NCBI GenBank assembly: GCA_016870995.1
Contig: VFZU01000041.1
Coordinates: forward strand, 1-43,616
Length of the DNA: 43,616 nt
From: Acidobacteriota bacterium
Lineage (GTDB): Bacteria; Acidobacteriota; Terriglobia; Bryobacterales; Bryobacteraceae
Direction of reading: 5' to 3'
Shown here: positions 17,664 to 26,869 of the stretch, piece after piece
Position numbering within the stretch: the stretch's first letter is position 1
Layout of the letters: every line of letters begins with the position of its first letter
Notes under the pieces: generated by a model
Seen by the model: only the letters and a program-made list of their open reading frames with translations
Databases searched by the model: none
What the model was told of the DNA's origin: nothing
Program-made: the position numbers and the translations under genes

Positions 17664-18950
17664 ATGCGTTTTCTGTTGACTTTCACTGCGGCAACGGCCT
17701 TTTTGTCTGCCGCTCCAGCCAAGCCCACCTACTACGCTGATGTCGAACCCATCATGATGGAAAATTGCCAGGGCTGCCATCGCGCTGGTGAAATCGGCCC
17801 CATGCCATTCATGACCTACGATCAGGTCCGTCCCTGGGCAAAGGCAATCAAGAATTCGGTCTCTTCTCGCAAGATGCCACCGTGGTTTGCCGAAGCTGGT
17901 GTCGGTCACTTCTCAAACGACCGCTCGCTCACCGCCGAACAGATTGCAACAATCTCTTCCTGGGTGGACGCTGGCTCCCCGGCGGGCGACATGAAAACCA
18001 GAAAGCCCGCCAAGACTTGGGTTGAGGGTTGGAACATCCCCAAGCCTGACGCCGTCGTCGGCATGACCAAGCCCTTCCCCGTCCCGGCCAACTCCAAGAT
18101 CGACTACCAATACATCGTCATCCCTACCGGCTTCACTGAAGATAAGTGGGTCAACATGGTCGAAGCTCGCCCAACGGATCGTTCGGTCGTGCACCACGCC
18201 GTGATCTTCATTCGTGACCCCAAGAGCAAGTGGCTTCGTGAAGCCGAGCCATATGTACCGTTCGTGCCGGATCGCAAGGGCAGCGCCCGCCGCATCGACG
18301 TCGGCGGCGGAGGCAATGAAATCCTCCATACCTACACGCCTGGTAACCTTCCCGACGTGTGGAAGCCGAATCAGGCCAAGCTCATCCCCGCAGGCGCAGA
18401 CCTGGTGATGCAGATGCACTACACCTCGACGAAGAAGGATACCGAAGACCTCACCAAAATCGGCCTCGTCTTCGCCAAGCAAGCACCAGAACAGCGAATC
18501 ATGACGATCATTGCCGGCAATGAAACCTTCGTGATCCCGCCCGGCGAAGCGAATTACAAAGCCACGGGCGCCCTTGGCATCCCGAACGACGCCACCCTGT
18601 TGAACTTCTTCCCGCACATGCACGTGCGAGGCAAGGCCTTCGAGTACAACCTGATCACTGGTGACAAGCGCGAGCCTTTGTTGAAGGTCAACAAGTACGA
18701 CTTCAATTGGCAGCTCAACTACCATCTCGCCAAGCCGATCGAGTTGAAGCAGGGCATGCGCATTGAGATCACGGCCACCTTCGACAATTCGCCCAACAAC
18801 CCCTACAACCCGGATCCCAAGGCTGAAGTCCGTTGGGGCGAGCAGAGCTGGGAAGAAATGGCCTACGGCTTTTTCGACGTAGCGGTAGACGCCCGCCACG
18901 ACCGCCGTTCCTGGATCATGCGGAAACCCCTTGCTGGCAAAACAGAATAG
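17664..18950 (+). CDS. Secreted c-type cytochrome fused to a copper type II monooxygenase-like fold
   Basis: A 428-residue protein with a cleavable signal peptide (FLLTFTAATAFLSAAPA). Residues about 25-110 form a heme c-like domain with a single CQGCH and a distal Met candidate in MPPW. Residues about 150-420 resemble the two-domain fold of copper type II ascorbate-dependent monooxygenases such as dopamine beta-monooxygenase: VVHHAVIF, VMQMHYTS and FFPHMHVRGK supply histidines and methionines in the expected order. Redox electrons for a copper centre could come from the fused heme. The substrate is unknown. A good ribosome binding site (AGAGGAG at 17644-17650) precedes ATG 17664, and the gap to the acyltransferase is 25 bases, so it may belong to the same operon. 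Confidence 0.85.
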   Translation: MRFLLTFTAATAFLSAAPAKPTYYADVEPIMMENCQGCHRAGEIGPMPFMTYDQVRPWAKAIKNSVSSRKMPPWFAEAGVGHFSNDRSLTAEQIATISSWVDAGSPAGDMKTRKPAKTWVEGWNIPKPDAVVGMTKPFPVPANSKIDYQYIVIPTGFTEDKWVNMVEARPTDRSVVHHAVIFIRDPKSKWLREAEPYVPFVPDRKGSARRIDVGGGGNEILHTYTPGNLPDVWKPNQAKLIPAGADLVMQMHYTSTKKDTEDLTKIGLVFAKQAPEQRIMTIIAGNETFVIPPGEANYKATGALGIPNDATLLNFFPHMHVRGKAFEYNLITGDKREPLLKVNKYDFNWQLNYHLAKPIELKQGMRIEITATFDNSPNNPYNPDPKAEVRWGEQSWEEMAYGFFDVAVDARHDRRSWIMRKPLAGKTE

Positions 18951-18959
18951 TCAAACCAA

Positions 18960-18990
18960 GGCGAAACCTTGGTATACTCAAGGTTTCGCC
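18960..18990. promoter_or_regulatory. 12-bp perfect inverted repeat with a -10-like box, ahead of tRNA-Val
   Basis: GGCGAAACCTTG at 18960-18971 and CAAGGTTTCGCC at 18979-18990 pair exactly around the loop GTATACT. The RNA could end transcription of the cytochrome gene, although no T-run follows. The loop holds TATACT at 18973-18978, spaced 22 bases from the tRNA 5' end, which fits a tRNA promoter. It may serve both roles. Confidence 0.5.
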
Positions 18991-19000
18991 CACCTCAAGG

Positions 19001-19077
19001 GGGCGCGTAGCTCAGCTGGTTAGAGCGCCTGCTTCACACGCAGGAGGTCCGGGGTTCGAGTCCCTGCGCGCCCACCA
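19001..19077 (+). tRNA. tRNA-Val (anticodon CAC)
   Basis: A complete 77-nt tRNA including an encoded CCA. The acceptor arms GGGCGCG and CGCGCCC pair fully, the D arm is GCTC/GAGC, the anticodon stem CCTGC/GCAGG encloses loop TTCACAC with anticodon CAC (reads GUG, valine), and the T arm is CGGGG/CCCTG with loop TTCGAGT. Its 3' half from 19032 is the target duplicated at 27003 and 28571, which identifies it as the integration site for the elements downstream. Confidence 0.97.
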
Positions 19078-19078
19078 T
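19032..19078 (+). repeat. Attachment-site copy 1 (inside tRNA-Val)
   Basis: This 47-base stretch runs from the anticodon stem to one base past CCA. It is repeated exactly at 27003-27049 and with one mismatch at 28571-28617. Identity begins in the anticodon stem, which fits recombination by a tyrosine recombinase at the anticodon loop, a common target for such enzymes. Confidence 0.9.
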
Positions 19079-19095
19079 TAGAATCAGTAGTTTAC

Positions 19096-19133
19096 GATGC
19101 TCCACAGATGCACTTTGTGGGGCATCTGCTTTT
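19096..19133 (+). terminator. Intrinsic terminator after tRNA-Val
   Basis: GATGCTCCACA (19096-19106) pairs with TGTGGGGCATC (19116-19126) with one T-G wobble, followed by TGCTTTT. It lies 18 bases after the CCA and is part of the left end of element 1. Confidence 0.8.
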
Positions 19134-19243
19134 CAGGCAGGAGATCGGGAATCAGGCCACTATAGGGCCTTTCGTAAGTTTCGTCATCTTCTTACACTTA
19201 AGAAGAATCTTGGTTCGAAGCATGGACCCACAATTTTCGGAAC

Positions 19244-19264
19244 GTATCAAAACCGTATCAATAG
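19244..19264 (+). repeat. Left arm-type repeat pair, element 1
   Basis: Tandem CGTATCAAAAC and CGTATCAATA, 165 bases from the end of att copy 1. The same pair stands at the same distance in element 2, and close variants occur at both right ends. I read them as arm-type recombinase sites. Confidence 0.65.
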
Positions 19265-19307
19265 CATCTCAGTTATTGGAATTGGCGCTCCCGTCGTTGC
19301 GCTCTAG

Positions 19308-21314
19308 CTAGGGCTTCGGGATCGATGCAACCCAATCGGCGGCTTGCGCACGGGTAAGCATTTGATCTGCTTTGAGTCCAGCCGGTGGAGCGACTTCGCG
19401 GCCCAGAAGGCCGGAGAGAATCTTCTGTGCCGTCCCAACCAGGAGGGGCCTTTCGGGATAGGCGTAGGCTTCCCGGGCCGCCCTGTAATTCAGATAGTCC
19501 CGCAGCTCAAAGGGCAGAAACGCTTTGCCGGAAGAAGTGGAGCGGTCATATAGTGTTTCGATATAGCGGAACGCCGAATGGGATCGTGGCACATCGCGGA
19601 AATGCATGGCGGTGATGCTCAAGGGCAGCCCCATGCCATTCACGGCCAGCCGCGAAAAGTCGCCCAGATTAATGGGCTCAGCGGGGCGGAAGTAGTAGTT
19701 GGAGTTCCCGTCCATCGCGTCCCGCAGACTCATTTGCTGAATGGATCGAAAGGCCGGGTGATCGCCGGGCACGTCCATGTAGAAGAACAAGTACGAACCT
19801 TGCTTCAGCAACTCGTCCTGGATCGAAGGCACGGGCACTTCGGCCAGTTCCATGTTCTGATTCAGTGCAATCCCTGCCGCCACTCCAGCGGCCTGCCCCA
19901 GAGAAGACCAAACGGGCTCCATGCGGATACTGGAAATCGCTACGTGCGTGGAAGATATGGCTACCGGTACCAAGAGGCCCTTCAATTGTTTGGGCACCAT
20001 CACGCCATAGGGAATCTGGTAGGGGCCCGTAACATCGATCAGATTAATTGCACCTTCACCGGAGCAGCCGCTGTTGCGATCAGTGGGGTTCTGGACGTTG
20101 TGAGAGTCAATTTCGTAAATGCCCACTCCGATGGAGTCCTTGTGCAGCGGACCTCTCAAGCCATTGCCCCGCAAGTCCTTGTGCATGTCGCTTTCGGTGA
20201 GTGTGTACAGTCCTTCAATGCGGCGCCCTTCGCGAACGTAGAGGCGGTAGGGGAAGTTACCGTTGTCGACAAACTCGTCGTCGGCTAAGCCAAGCTGCGG
20301 TGACCCGCCTTCGTTTTGGATGAAGTAGAGCCAGCCGAGCGCATGATTGCGGTACGTCTTTTCGATTTTGGCTCGCTCTGCGTAATCGGCGATGGGGTAG
20401 CGGTAGGAGGGCCCCGCCCAATCATTGCCCCAGTTGATACCGAGCACATCCAGCTTCCGATTGGGTAAGTAGGGCTTGAGCTGATTGTTCCATTTATAGT
20501 TCTTGGCGTTGTAGCCGGGCGGCGGCGTCTTCAGCCGGTAAGGATGATCTGGGCGGCCGTAGTCCTTTACGAGGAAGCGGTAATTGAAGGCTTGAATCTT
20601 TTCGTCGGCCTTGCCGGTACCTCCGGGAAAGATGGTCCCTGGTAAGGCTTGGGCTACTTCGCAGAATGCATCCGTATAGATATGGCCGGCGTGCGGCTCT
20701 TCGGCCGAACGGGCTTCGCGTCCCATTCGGAAGGGCACGCCAGCGAAGGCGGCGACGTCACCTTCATATGTGGCGTCAACGATCACCTTGCCTTGGTAGC
20801 TGTATTCTTTGCCTGCCTTGTCCTTGGCAATGACTCCCTGAATGCGGTTTGCCTCTACAATCGTGCGGACGGGTACTTGTCCAAACACGGTGCGGATCGA
20901 TCCGGCTTGCTGCACCATTTCGGCGTAGATGCGCGCGGCGGTTTTGGCTTCCCAGGCCTGGCCTTTGGCCACATTGTGGCGCTTCGGGTTGCGCGCTAAA
21001 TGATCGCGCACTACCGGGTCTGAGGCAAGGGCGGTTAGATGGTAGTTCTCGACCTTCTTTCGAAATTCTTCAAAGACTCCGCTGTTGGCTTGCACCACGG
21101 CATCGTCGGCACGCGACACGCCAGAGGACAGCAGTCCCCCCAACACGGGCGACTGCTCCACGATCACCACAGTCCTTCCCGCGCGCGCCGCTGAGATCGC
21201 GGCGGACACTCCGGCCGGAGTGCCGCCGATCACAACCACGTCATAGTCTTGAGATAAGCCGCATATCGGGAGCGCCAACAGCACCCCAACGGCGGACAGT
21301 TTCTTCAACATCAT
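19308..21314 (-). CDS. Secreted FAD-dependent oxidoreductase
   Basis: A 668-residue protein with a signal peptide (LSAVGVLLALPICGLSQ) followed at once by a Rossmann FAD motif (YDVVVIGGTPAGVSAAISAARAG) and the typical VIVEQSPVLGGLLSSG segment. It matches the FAD_oxidored family that includes 'xanthan lyase'-named relatives; VIVDATYEGDVAAFAGVPFRMGRE is a hallmark of that group. The last 130 residues (LRDAMDGNSNYYF ... TRAQAADWVASI) resemble an SLH-like helical extension. The substrate is unknown but probably a carbohydrate or a surface ligand brought by the neighbouring receptor. It is cargo of element 1, 22 bases after the receptor stop and in the same direction, hence co-transcribed. Confidence 0.85.
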   Translation of the reverse strand: MMLKKLSAVGVLLALPICGLSQDYDVVVIGGTPAGVSAAISAARAGRTVVIVEQSPVLGGLLSSGVSRADDAVVQANSGVFEEFRKKVENYHLTALASDPVVRDHLARNPKRHNVAKGQAWEAKTAARIYAEMVQQAGSIRTVFGQVPVRTIVEANRIQGVIAKDKAGKEYSYQGKVIVDATYEGDVAAFAGVPFRMGREARSAEEPHAGHIYTDAFCEVAQALPGTIFPGGTGKADEKIQAFNYRFLVKDYGRPDHPYRLKTPPPGYNAKNYKWNNQLKPYLPNRKLDVLGINWGNDWAGPSYRYPIADYAERAKIEKTYRNHALGWLYFIQNEGGSPQLGLADDEFVDNGNFPYRLYVREGRRIEGLYTLTESDMHKDLRGNGLRGPLHKDSIGVGIYEIDSHNVQNPTDRNSGCSGEGAINLIDVTGPYQIPYGVMVPKQLKGLLVPVAISSTHVAISSIRMEPVWSSLGQAAGVAAGIALNQNMELAEVPVPSIQDELLKQGSYLFFYMDVPGDHPAFRSIQQMSLRDAMDGNSNYYFRPAEPINLGDFSRLAVNGMGLPLSITAMHFRDVPRSHSAFRYIETLYDRSTSSGKAFLPFELRDYLNYRAAREAYAYPERPLLVGTAQKILSGLLGREVAPPAGLKADQMLTRAQAADWVASIPKP

Positions 21315-21336
21315 CGGTTCCCCTAAGAATCCTGTT

Positions 21337-24300
21337 TTAGAAAGTCATGCGCAATCCCAATTGCACATTGCGTGGAGCCCGCGCCCCACCGATCCTGCCA
21401 AAATTGGCGGGCGTCGTCACGCTGCTCCCAGGCGCAAAGAATTGGCTATGGTTGAACGCGTTAAAGAACTCGCCCCGAAACTGCAAAGTCCAACCTTCGC
21501 GCACTGGAAAAAACTTCTGCGCCGAAGTGGACCAATTGTGGATCCCCGGTCCGATCACCGTATTGCGGCCCGCCGAGCCGAAGGTCCCGGGACGCGGCGC
21601 AAGGTATGCGCTCGTATCGAAGTAGCGCTCCAACGTGCGCTGATCGCGCGGCAGGTTGCCGTTGCCCACGCGGTTCGCCCGCAGCACCGTGAATGCCCCA
21701 GCGCCCGACGTATCGGCGGCCGTAATGGTGAAAGGAAATCCGCCTTGCATCGTGGCGATGAAGTTCGTCTGCCATCCTCCCAGCCAGCGGTTCTTTTTCA
21801 GAAATGGCAGTTCGTATGTGGCGCTGGCGACAAACCGGTGCCGGACGTCGAAATCCGATAACCCGCGATCCGCTTTGACATTATTCGCATCCTGGTTCTG
21901 GCTTGCCGCCGCACCCGCGCTATCGAGGTCGATCGACTTGGACCAGGTGTAGTTGGTCAAGAACGACAAGCCATTTTGAAATTGCCGTTCCAACCTCACT
22001 TGCAACGCGTTGTAGCTGCTGTTCGACATCTTTTCCGACGTCAGCACCGATCCGAAGTTCGGCATCGGCACAAACGGCACTGGTTCGTTGATGCGCCGCT
22101 GATTGAAGTTCCGTCGCTTCGATTGCTTTCGTCCCAGCGCGCCCACGTAAGAGAACTCCGCCAGATAGCTCTTAAGAATTCTCTTCTGCACCGAGGCGTT
22201 AAACTGCTGCACATAAGGTGTCCGGTCTGTCCGCACGTGCGAGAAGATGCCGCTATTCGGCGCGATCTCCGTCGGCGGCCCTGCGTTCGGAAACAAGTCC
22301 GACGTAGTCAACCCCGGTCGCACCGTCCGCGGATTGTTCACTAATGTGACCAGGGTTTGGAAGGGCGGCACAAAGCCAAGAAAATTCATCTCGTTGGCCT
22401 GCGTTACATCGTAGAAGATCCCGTACGCCGCCCGGACCACCGCATCCCGGCCCAGGTCGTAAGCCAACCCGAACCTCGGTCCGAAGTTATTCCAATCCGG
22501 ATCGACGATCGAGCGCCGCACCGCCGTCCCAATTCGCTTATCGTTCGGGTCGAACGGATTCGCCCGTGGAAACAGCAGCCGCCCCGGCGAATCGAAGTCC
22601 GCCACCGCGATGCGGTCGTGCACTTCGTAGGGCCGCTGCGGAAACTCCCAGCGAATCCCCATCGAAAGATGCAACCGTTTCGTGGCCTTCCACTCGTCTT
22701 GTATAAACACATTTATCAACCAGTTCCGGAAGGCGGGACTGTTCACCGTCCGTGCGCCGTTGGCGGTGTTGAAGGCACCCAGCAGGTAGTCCCCGAGCGC
22801 ATCTCCGCCCACCGTGCCACCTACTGTTGAAGTGGTGAAAAGACGGGCGAATGAGATGTCGCCGTTCGGCGCATTCGAGCTGAACACGTTGTATTGAAGC
22901 CTCCGCATGTCGACGCCGATCTTCAAGGAATGGTCCCCCCTCGTCAACGATAGCGTGTCCGAATACTGGAACCGGTTCGAGATGTATCCCGTCGGACGCC
23001 CACCTCCAAACGAAGTGTAGGTTGCGATGGCCACACCGGGCAGCGCCCCGCCATCGATTTCGTTCTGTACCGTGTTGCGCAGCCCCACATCATTGGCGAG
23101 AATCCGCCCTTCCAACTGTTCCGGCCGCTGAAAGATGTTGTCGCGGGAATATCCGAAACGAAACTCGTTGATCGTGCTGCTCCCGAAGATGTGCGTATGC
23201 TGGATCGCACCGTTGTAGGTCTTCCAGGGAAACTTCAAGCCCCAAAGCGGGTGTAGCCGCGGCCGCGTGTTGTTCGCGTCGTACATCGACCAGCGAAAGA
23301 ACAGATTGTCCGTCGGCCGCACGTTTTGATCGATGCGTACGTGCAATTGATCCGCGTCGTCCAGCGCCGACGGCGACACCGCAAAATTGTTGTTGTTGAT
23401 CGGGATCGCCAGATTCGGTTCGGGGACAAACTGGGCGTAGTTGCGAGCCAGCGTCGCGATCCGGTTCTGCGGAATGATGTTCCCAGGAAACGGAGCCCGC
23501 TGGCCCGTGGCCTCGTTGCCAGTTGCTGGATCATAGATCGTGCTCGCCAAAGTGGAGAGATTTCCCTCCATCTGCGCCTTGGTCGGCAGAATCGCAAGCT
23601 GCGGCGAAGAACTTCGCCGCCGCGACCCTTCGTAGTTGACAAAGAAAAACGTCTTGTCCTTCACGATCGGCCCGCCTAGCGAACCGCCGAAGTTGTTAAA
23701 CACCGTGTTCGCCTTCGAAGCCCGGTCGAAGAAATTGCGCGCGTTCAAATGCGTGTTTTGAAAGAACTCGAATAGCGAACCACGAAACTTGTTCGTTCCG
23801 TACTTGATCGATAAATTCACCACCGCCGTCGCGTTGCCATACTCTGCCGACATCGTATTCCGCTGGATTCCCATCTGCTGGATTCCATCCAGCGACACCG
23901 GCATCGACGCGTTGCCCAACCGCTCGCCGCGGCTCTCCACGCCATCGATCAAAAAAGACACTGACGATTCCCGCTGTCCGGAGACGAACATCGACATATC
24001 TCCCCGATTCGTGAAATTCGTCTGTAGCGACTGCCCGTTCTCTCCAGTTACCGGCACTACCCCACCCATGATCGCCGCCAGCGCGACAAAGCTCCTTGCC
24101 ACTGGCAGATCCAGTATCTTTCTGGAATCGATCGTCTGCGTCAGCGTGGCGGTATCGGTCTCCACCTTCGCCGTGTACTCCGTGGTCACCGTAATCGCCT
24201 CGCGTGAGTCACTCACCAAAAATCCCAAGTCCACACGCACGGGCCGATCCACCTCCACCGTGACCCCGGTGACCTTTAACGACCGGAATCCCGTCGCCTT

Positions 24301-24534
24301 CGATTCCACTCGATACGTACCCGGCGGCACCAGCGTGAACGAATAATTCCCAGACTCGTTTGTGGTTGCCGTCCGTGTGGCGTTTGTTTGTTCGTTAACG
24401 ATATCCACTTTAGCCCCGGCGACAACGGCCGATGTCGCATCGGTGGCGGTTCCCACAATAGTACCCGTAATCGATTGCGCTTGAAGGCAGCAGACTTGGA
24501 AGACCATCAGCAAGGCGAAGCGAATGTTAAGCAC
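21337..24534 (-). CDS. TonB-dependent receptor, Oar-like
   Basis: A 1065-residue outer-membrane receptor with a signal peptide (FALLMVFQVCCLQAQ), an N-terminal CarbopepD_reg beta-sandwich (GTIVGTATDATSAVVAGAKVDIVNEQT), a plug at about 110-230 (VSFLIDGVESRGERLG ... YGNATAVVNLSIKYGTNKFRGSLFEFFQNTHLNARNF is the family signature, given here in part) and a large barrel ending in GLRMTF. It would import a bulky substrate using TonB energy. It is the middle gene of the element 1 cargo, between the regulator and the oxidoreductase. The reading frame is intact, unlike the receptor at 112-2226, so the cargo is under selection or recently acquired. Confidence 0.9.
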   Translation of the reverse strand: MLNIRFALLMVFQVCCLQAQSITGTIVGTATDATSAVVAGAKVDIVNEQTNATRTATTNESGNYSFTLVPPGTYRVESKATGFRSLKVTGVTVEVDRPVRVDLGFLVSDSREAITVTTEYTAKVETDTATLTQTIDSRKILDLPVARSFVALAAIMGGVVPVTGENGQSLQTNFTNRGDMSMFVSGQRESSVSFLIDGVESRGERLGNASMPVSLDGIQQMGIQRNTMSAEYGNATAVVNLSIKYGTNKFRGSLFEFFQNTHLNARNFFDRASKANTVFNNFGGSLGGPIVKDKTFFFVNYEGSRRRSSSPQLAILPTKAQMEGNLSTLASTIYDPATGNEATGQRAPFPGNIIPQNRIATLARNYAQFVPEPNLAIPINNNNFAVSPSALDDADQLHVRIDQNVRPTDNLFFRWSMYDANNTRPRLHPLWGLKFPWKTYNGAIQHTHIFGSSTINEFRFGYSRDNIFQRPEQLEGRILANDVGLRNTVQNEIDGGALPGVAIATYTSFGGGRPTGYISNRFQYSDTLSLTRGDHSLKIGVDMRRLQYNVFSSNAPNGDISFARLFTTSTVGGTVGGDALGDYLLGAFNTANGARTVNSPAFRNWLINVFIQDEWKATKRLHLSMGIRWEFPQRPYEVHDRIAVADFDSPGRLLFPRANPFDPNDKRIGTAVRRSIVDPDWNNFGPRFGLAYDLGRDAVVRAAYGIFYDVTQANEMNFLGFVPPFQTLVTLVNNPRTVRPGLTTSDLFPNAGPPTEIAPNSGIFSHVRTDRTPYVQQFNASVQKRILKSYLAEFSYVGALGRKQSKRRNFNQRRINEPVPFVPMPNFGSVLTSEKMSNSSYNALQVRLERQFQNGLSFLTNYTWSKSIDLDSAGAAASQNQDANNVKADRGLSDFDVRHRFVASATYELPFLKKNRWLGGWQTNFIATMQGGFPFTITAADTSGAGAFTVLRANRVGNGNLPRDQRTLERYFDTSAYLAPRPGTFGSAGRNTVIGPGIHNWSTSAQKFFPVREGWTLQFRGEFFNAFNHSQFFAPGSSVTTPANFGRIGGARAPRNVQLGLRMTF

Positions 24535-24628
24535 TCGCTGATACTATTGCCGATGTTGAAGTCGCGTAACGACGACGCACCGATTTTGTGCCTACAAATA
24601 ACCGACGGTCCGACTAAGTGCCATCAAA

Positions 24629-26638
24629 TCAGTGAATCATCCACAAGTCCGACCGGTTCTGGCGGATCGAAACGATCACTCCTTGCGGGTGCAGACCGAA
24701 GTCGCAATTGCTGTCGGACATGTGAAATTGCCCCCCCTCAAATGAGGTAATCCTCTCGGGGCGGGACATCTTTGCCAGATTCAGCTTCCACAGGTTGAAC
24801 CAGCCATCGAATGCCGCCACAAAGAAAATCTCTGGCCGTCCGGCAATCGCTTGAGCGAATCGGGGTACCAGTCCCGCCAACTTCTCCGAGCCGACATCAA
24901 GCACAGGCGGCGGTGCGCCATAACGCTCTAATGTCCCGTCTGGCTTCACAATGAATCCGTTGTTAGTTAAAGGAAACTCAGGGTCGGGGATCTTCGCCTC
25001 TCGAACTACCTGTTGCCCCGATTCGTCCAGCCAAGCAGCCTGGTAGGTTCGGTAAGGTCCATCGAGCAGGACGTACACCATAGCCAATCCGTCGTGGGAC
25101 CAAAACGGCCTCACGCGCGAAGGGCCCTTCGGAGGAGAAATCCGCCACGACCGCAGCGTGTCGATCTCAAGGCCCCAGATCTCAAACCGCTCTCCGCCCC
25201 AGCTGATGAACGCAACTCTTCGCCCGCTCCGGTCGACAGCTGCCTGCCTCGCCAGCATCCCATCGCGCGTCAACCGCCGCATCCCGGATGCATCGGCTTT
25301 TCCATTGCGAAATGGAATCAGCCACAACGCATCGGGAGACGCCACGGTTGAAAAGACAATCCCGCCTTGCACCCGGTATCGAGGGTGCTGGTGCTCCTCG
25401 GTCGACAAAGTAAGATGCCGCGCCTTACCATTCCCCAATCCAGTCTTCGGATCGACTGGCAAAGTCCAGAGCGACCGGTCCAGCCCCACAAAGACAATCT
25501 CAAGCCCATCCTGCCTGAGGTCAAATCCCCCATCCCGCACGATGCCAATGTTTGCCGTCACCAGTTCGGGCACACCTCCTTGCACGGGCACTCGCCAAAC
25601 CTGATGGCCCAGAGCCACCTGCCCGGGAATGCCAGCCCCGGCCGAAGCGATGGCCAGAAAGTAAACGGTCCGCCCATCCTTACTCAACACAGGATAAGCG
25701 ATGTTCGAAAGCGGTGGCCCAGACAACAACACCTCCACGTTGCTCCCCGCTTGGAGGTTGTGAACGAAGATCTTCCCCGCCGGGCCTTCCGTTTGAAAAA
25801 CGATTCGCGATCCATCGAAGGACCAGCGGGGGTGATGCCCAAAGGGAGAAACCCGCTTTGCAGTTCCGCCGATAGGCTGAACCAAAATACTTCCCCCAGA
25901 GAACGAACTTCGAAAGGCGATCTGCCTTCCATCGGCGGACCAATCCGCCTCCGATTGATGGATCGCTGCTTCGCCAAACGGTTCCCGCTGTCCCGTCTTT
26001 GGGTCGAGCAGCCACAAGCGAAGCGCCTTGCCGTCGTTGGCGGTAAACAACACCCGTCCTGATCCAATGGGTTCTGGGGCGGGATGATCTTCCATGCCCG
26101 GTGTCGCCGTCAACCTCGTCACTTGGAATTCGGCGGATTGCACCGTGCTCTCTTTTCTCGTCCAAAGCAGCGCGGCAACCAGAACCTGAATCCCAGCCAG
26201 CAGCAAGCTGGCGCGAATCCAAAGATGCCTTTGCAGCCACGGGGTGACGGGGGCTGCGGCCACCACCGCGTCGGCCTCCTCTTCGGCAAACCCCGTCGCC
26301 TCCTGTGCCCCGCCGATCCACTCGTATCCTCGCTTGGGATGCGTTCGGATGAACTGTGGATTTTTGGGGTCGTCCCGCAGCGCTTTGCGAACATCCAGGA
26401 CTCGCTGGACCAGCGCGTCATCCGTCACAACGGTGGTATTCCATACCTCGCGTAGCAATTCGTCCTTCGAGACGATGTAGTTCGGACGCGCCACAAAATA
26501 GGCCAACACATCCAAAGCTTTGGGATTGAGGGCAAGCTCTACACCGCCCTCGTACAAACGGCGCTGTGCCAGATCGAATACGAAAGCTCCAAAGCGAAAT
26601 ATACGGGAGGCGGTACCTCCAGATGGCACAGCTGGCAT
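24629..26638 (-). CDS. CadC-like winged-helix regulator with PD40/WD40-like propeller
   Basis: A 669-residue membrane regulator. Residues about 13-110 are an OmpR/PhoB-type winged helix (FRFGAFVFDLAQRRLYEGG ... FIRTHPKRGYEWIG). A membrane helix follows at about 143-163 (LLLAGIQVLVAALLW), then a periplasmic propeller of PD40/TolB-like repeats (REPFGEAAIHQSEADWSADG, PFGHHPRWSFDGSRIVFQ). This design matches CadC/ToxR proteins that sense outside the membrane and bind DNA inside. It precedes the receptor on the same strand with a 94-base gap, so it probably controls the cargo genes. It starts at ATG 26638 and has normal length for such acidobacterial proteins. Confidence 0.9.
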   Translation of the reverse strand: MPAVPSGGTASRIFRFGAFVFDLAQRRLYEGGVELALNPKALDVLAYFVARPNYIVSKDELLREVWNTTVVTDDALVQRVLDVRKALRDDPKNPQFIRTHPKRGYEWIGGAQEATGFAEEEADAVVAAAPVTPWLQRHLWIRASLLLAGIQVLVAALLWTRKESTVQSAEFQVTRLTATPGMEDHPAPEPIGSGRVLFTANDGKALRLWLLDPKTGQREPFGEAAIHQSEADWSADGRQIAFRSSFSGGSILVQPIGGTAKRVSPFGHHPRWSFDGSRIVFQTEGPAGKIFVHNLQAGSNVEVLLSGPPLSNIAYPVLSKDGRTVYFLAIASAGAGIPGQVALGHQVWRVPVQGGVPELVTANIGIVRDGGFDLRQDGLEIVFVGLDRSLWTLPVDPKTGLGNGKARHLTLSTEEHQHPRYRVQGGIVFSTVASPDALWLIPFRNGKADASGMRRLTRDGMLARQAAVDRSGRRVAFISWGGERFEIWGLEIDTLRSWRISPPKGPSRVRPFWSHDGLAMVYVLLDGPYRTYQAAWLDESGQQVVREAKIPDPEFPLTNNGFIVKPDGTLERYGAPPPVLDVGSEKLAGLVPRFAQAIAGRPEIFFVAAFDGWFNLWKLNLAKMSRPERITSFEGGQFHMSDSNCDFGLHPQGVIVSIRQNRSDLWMIH

Positions 26639-26759
26639 GATGGTGAATCTGCCGAAAGCTTATATCAGTGCCGCCGTTAACGCAAGAACCCCAACCCAAC
26701 GACTCTCGCGCTTTACGGGGTGCTTGAACGAGCGGCAAACTAGTGCTAGGGAAAGTGTT

Positions 26760-26850
26760 GCGAACATCGCCATCGAGATGCGCAGCAATACTAGCTTCCG
26801 TTGTTCTCCCACTTTGTTCAAGGCGACTTTGGAGAGATGCGGAGGGGCAT
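26760..26850 (+). pseudogene. 3' remnant of a DUF3368-type toxin gene
   Basis: The frame encodes SNTSFRCSPTLFKATLERCG, which matches the last residues of the intact toxin of element 2, RKTSFRCSPALFKATLEKYG, at 28344-28411. The DNA similarity continues unbroken into the shared right end of both elements. No antitoxin or N-terminal toxin sequence is visible upstream, where the regulator's start lies instead. It records that element 1 once carried the toxin gene. Confidence 0.75.
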
Positions 26851-26869
26851 CAGACGGGATGGAATGAAC

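Noticed and set aside
15891-18899. Long antisense open frames of more than 300 codons opposite the molybdoenzyme and the cytochrome protein.
   Set aside because: They mirror GC-rich codon bias of well-supported genes on the other strand and show no recognisable domains.
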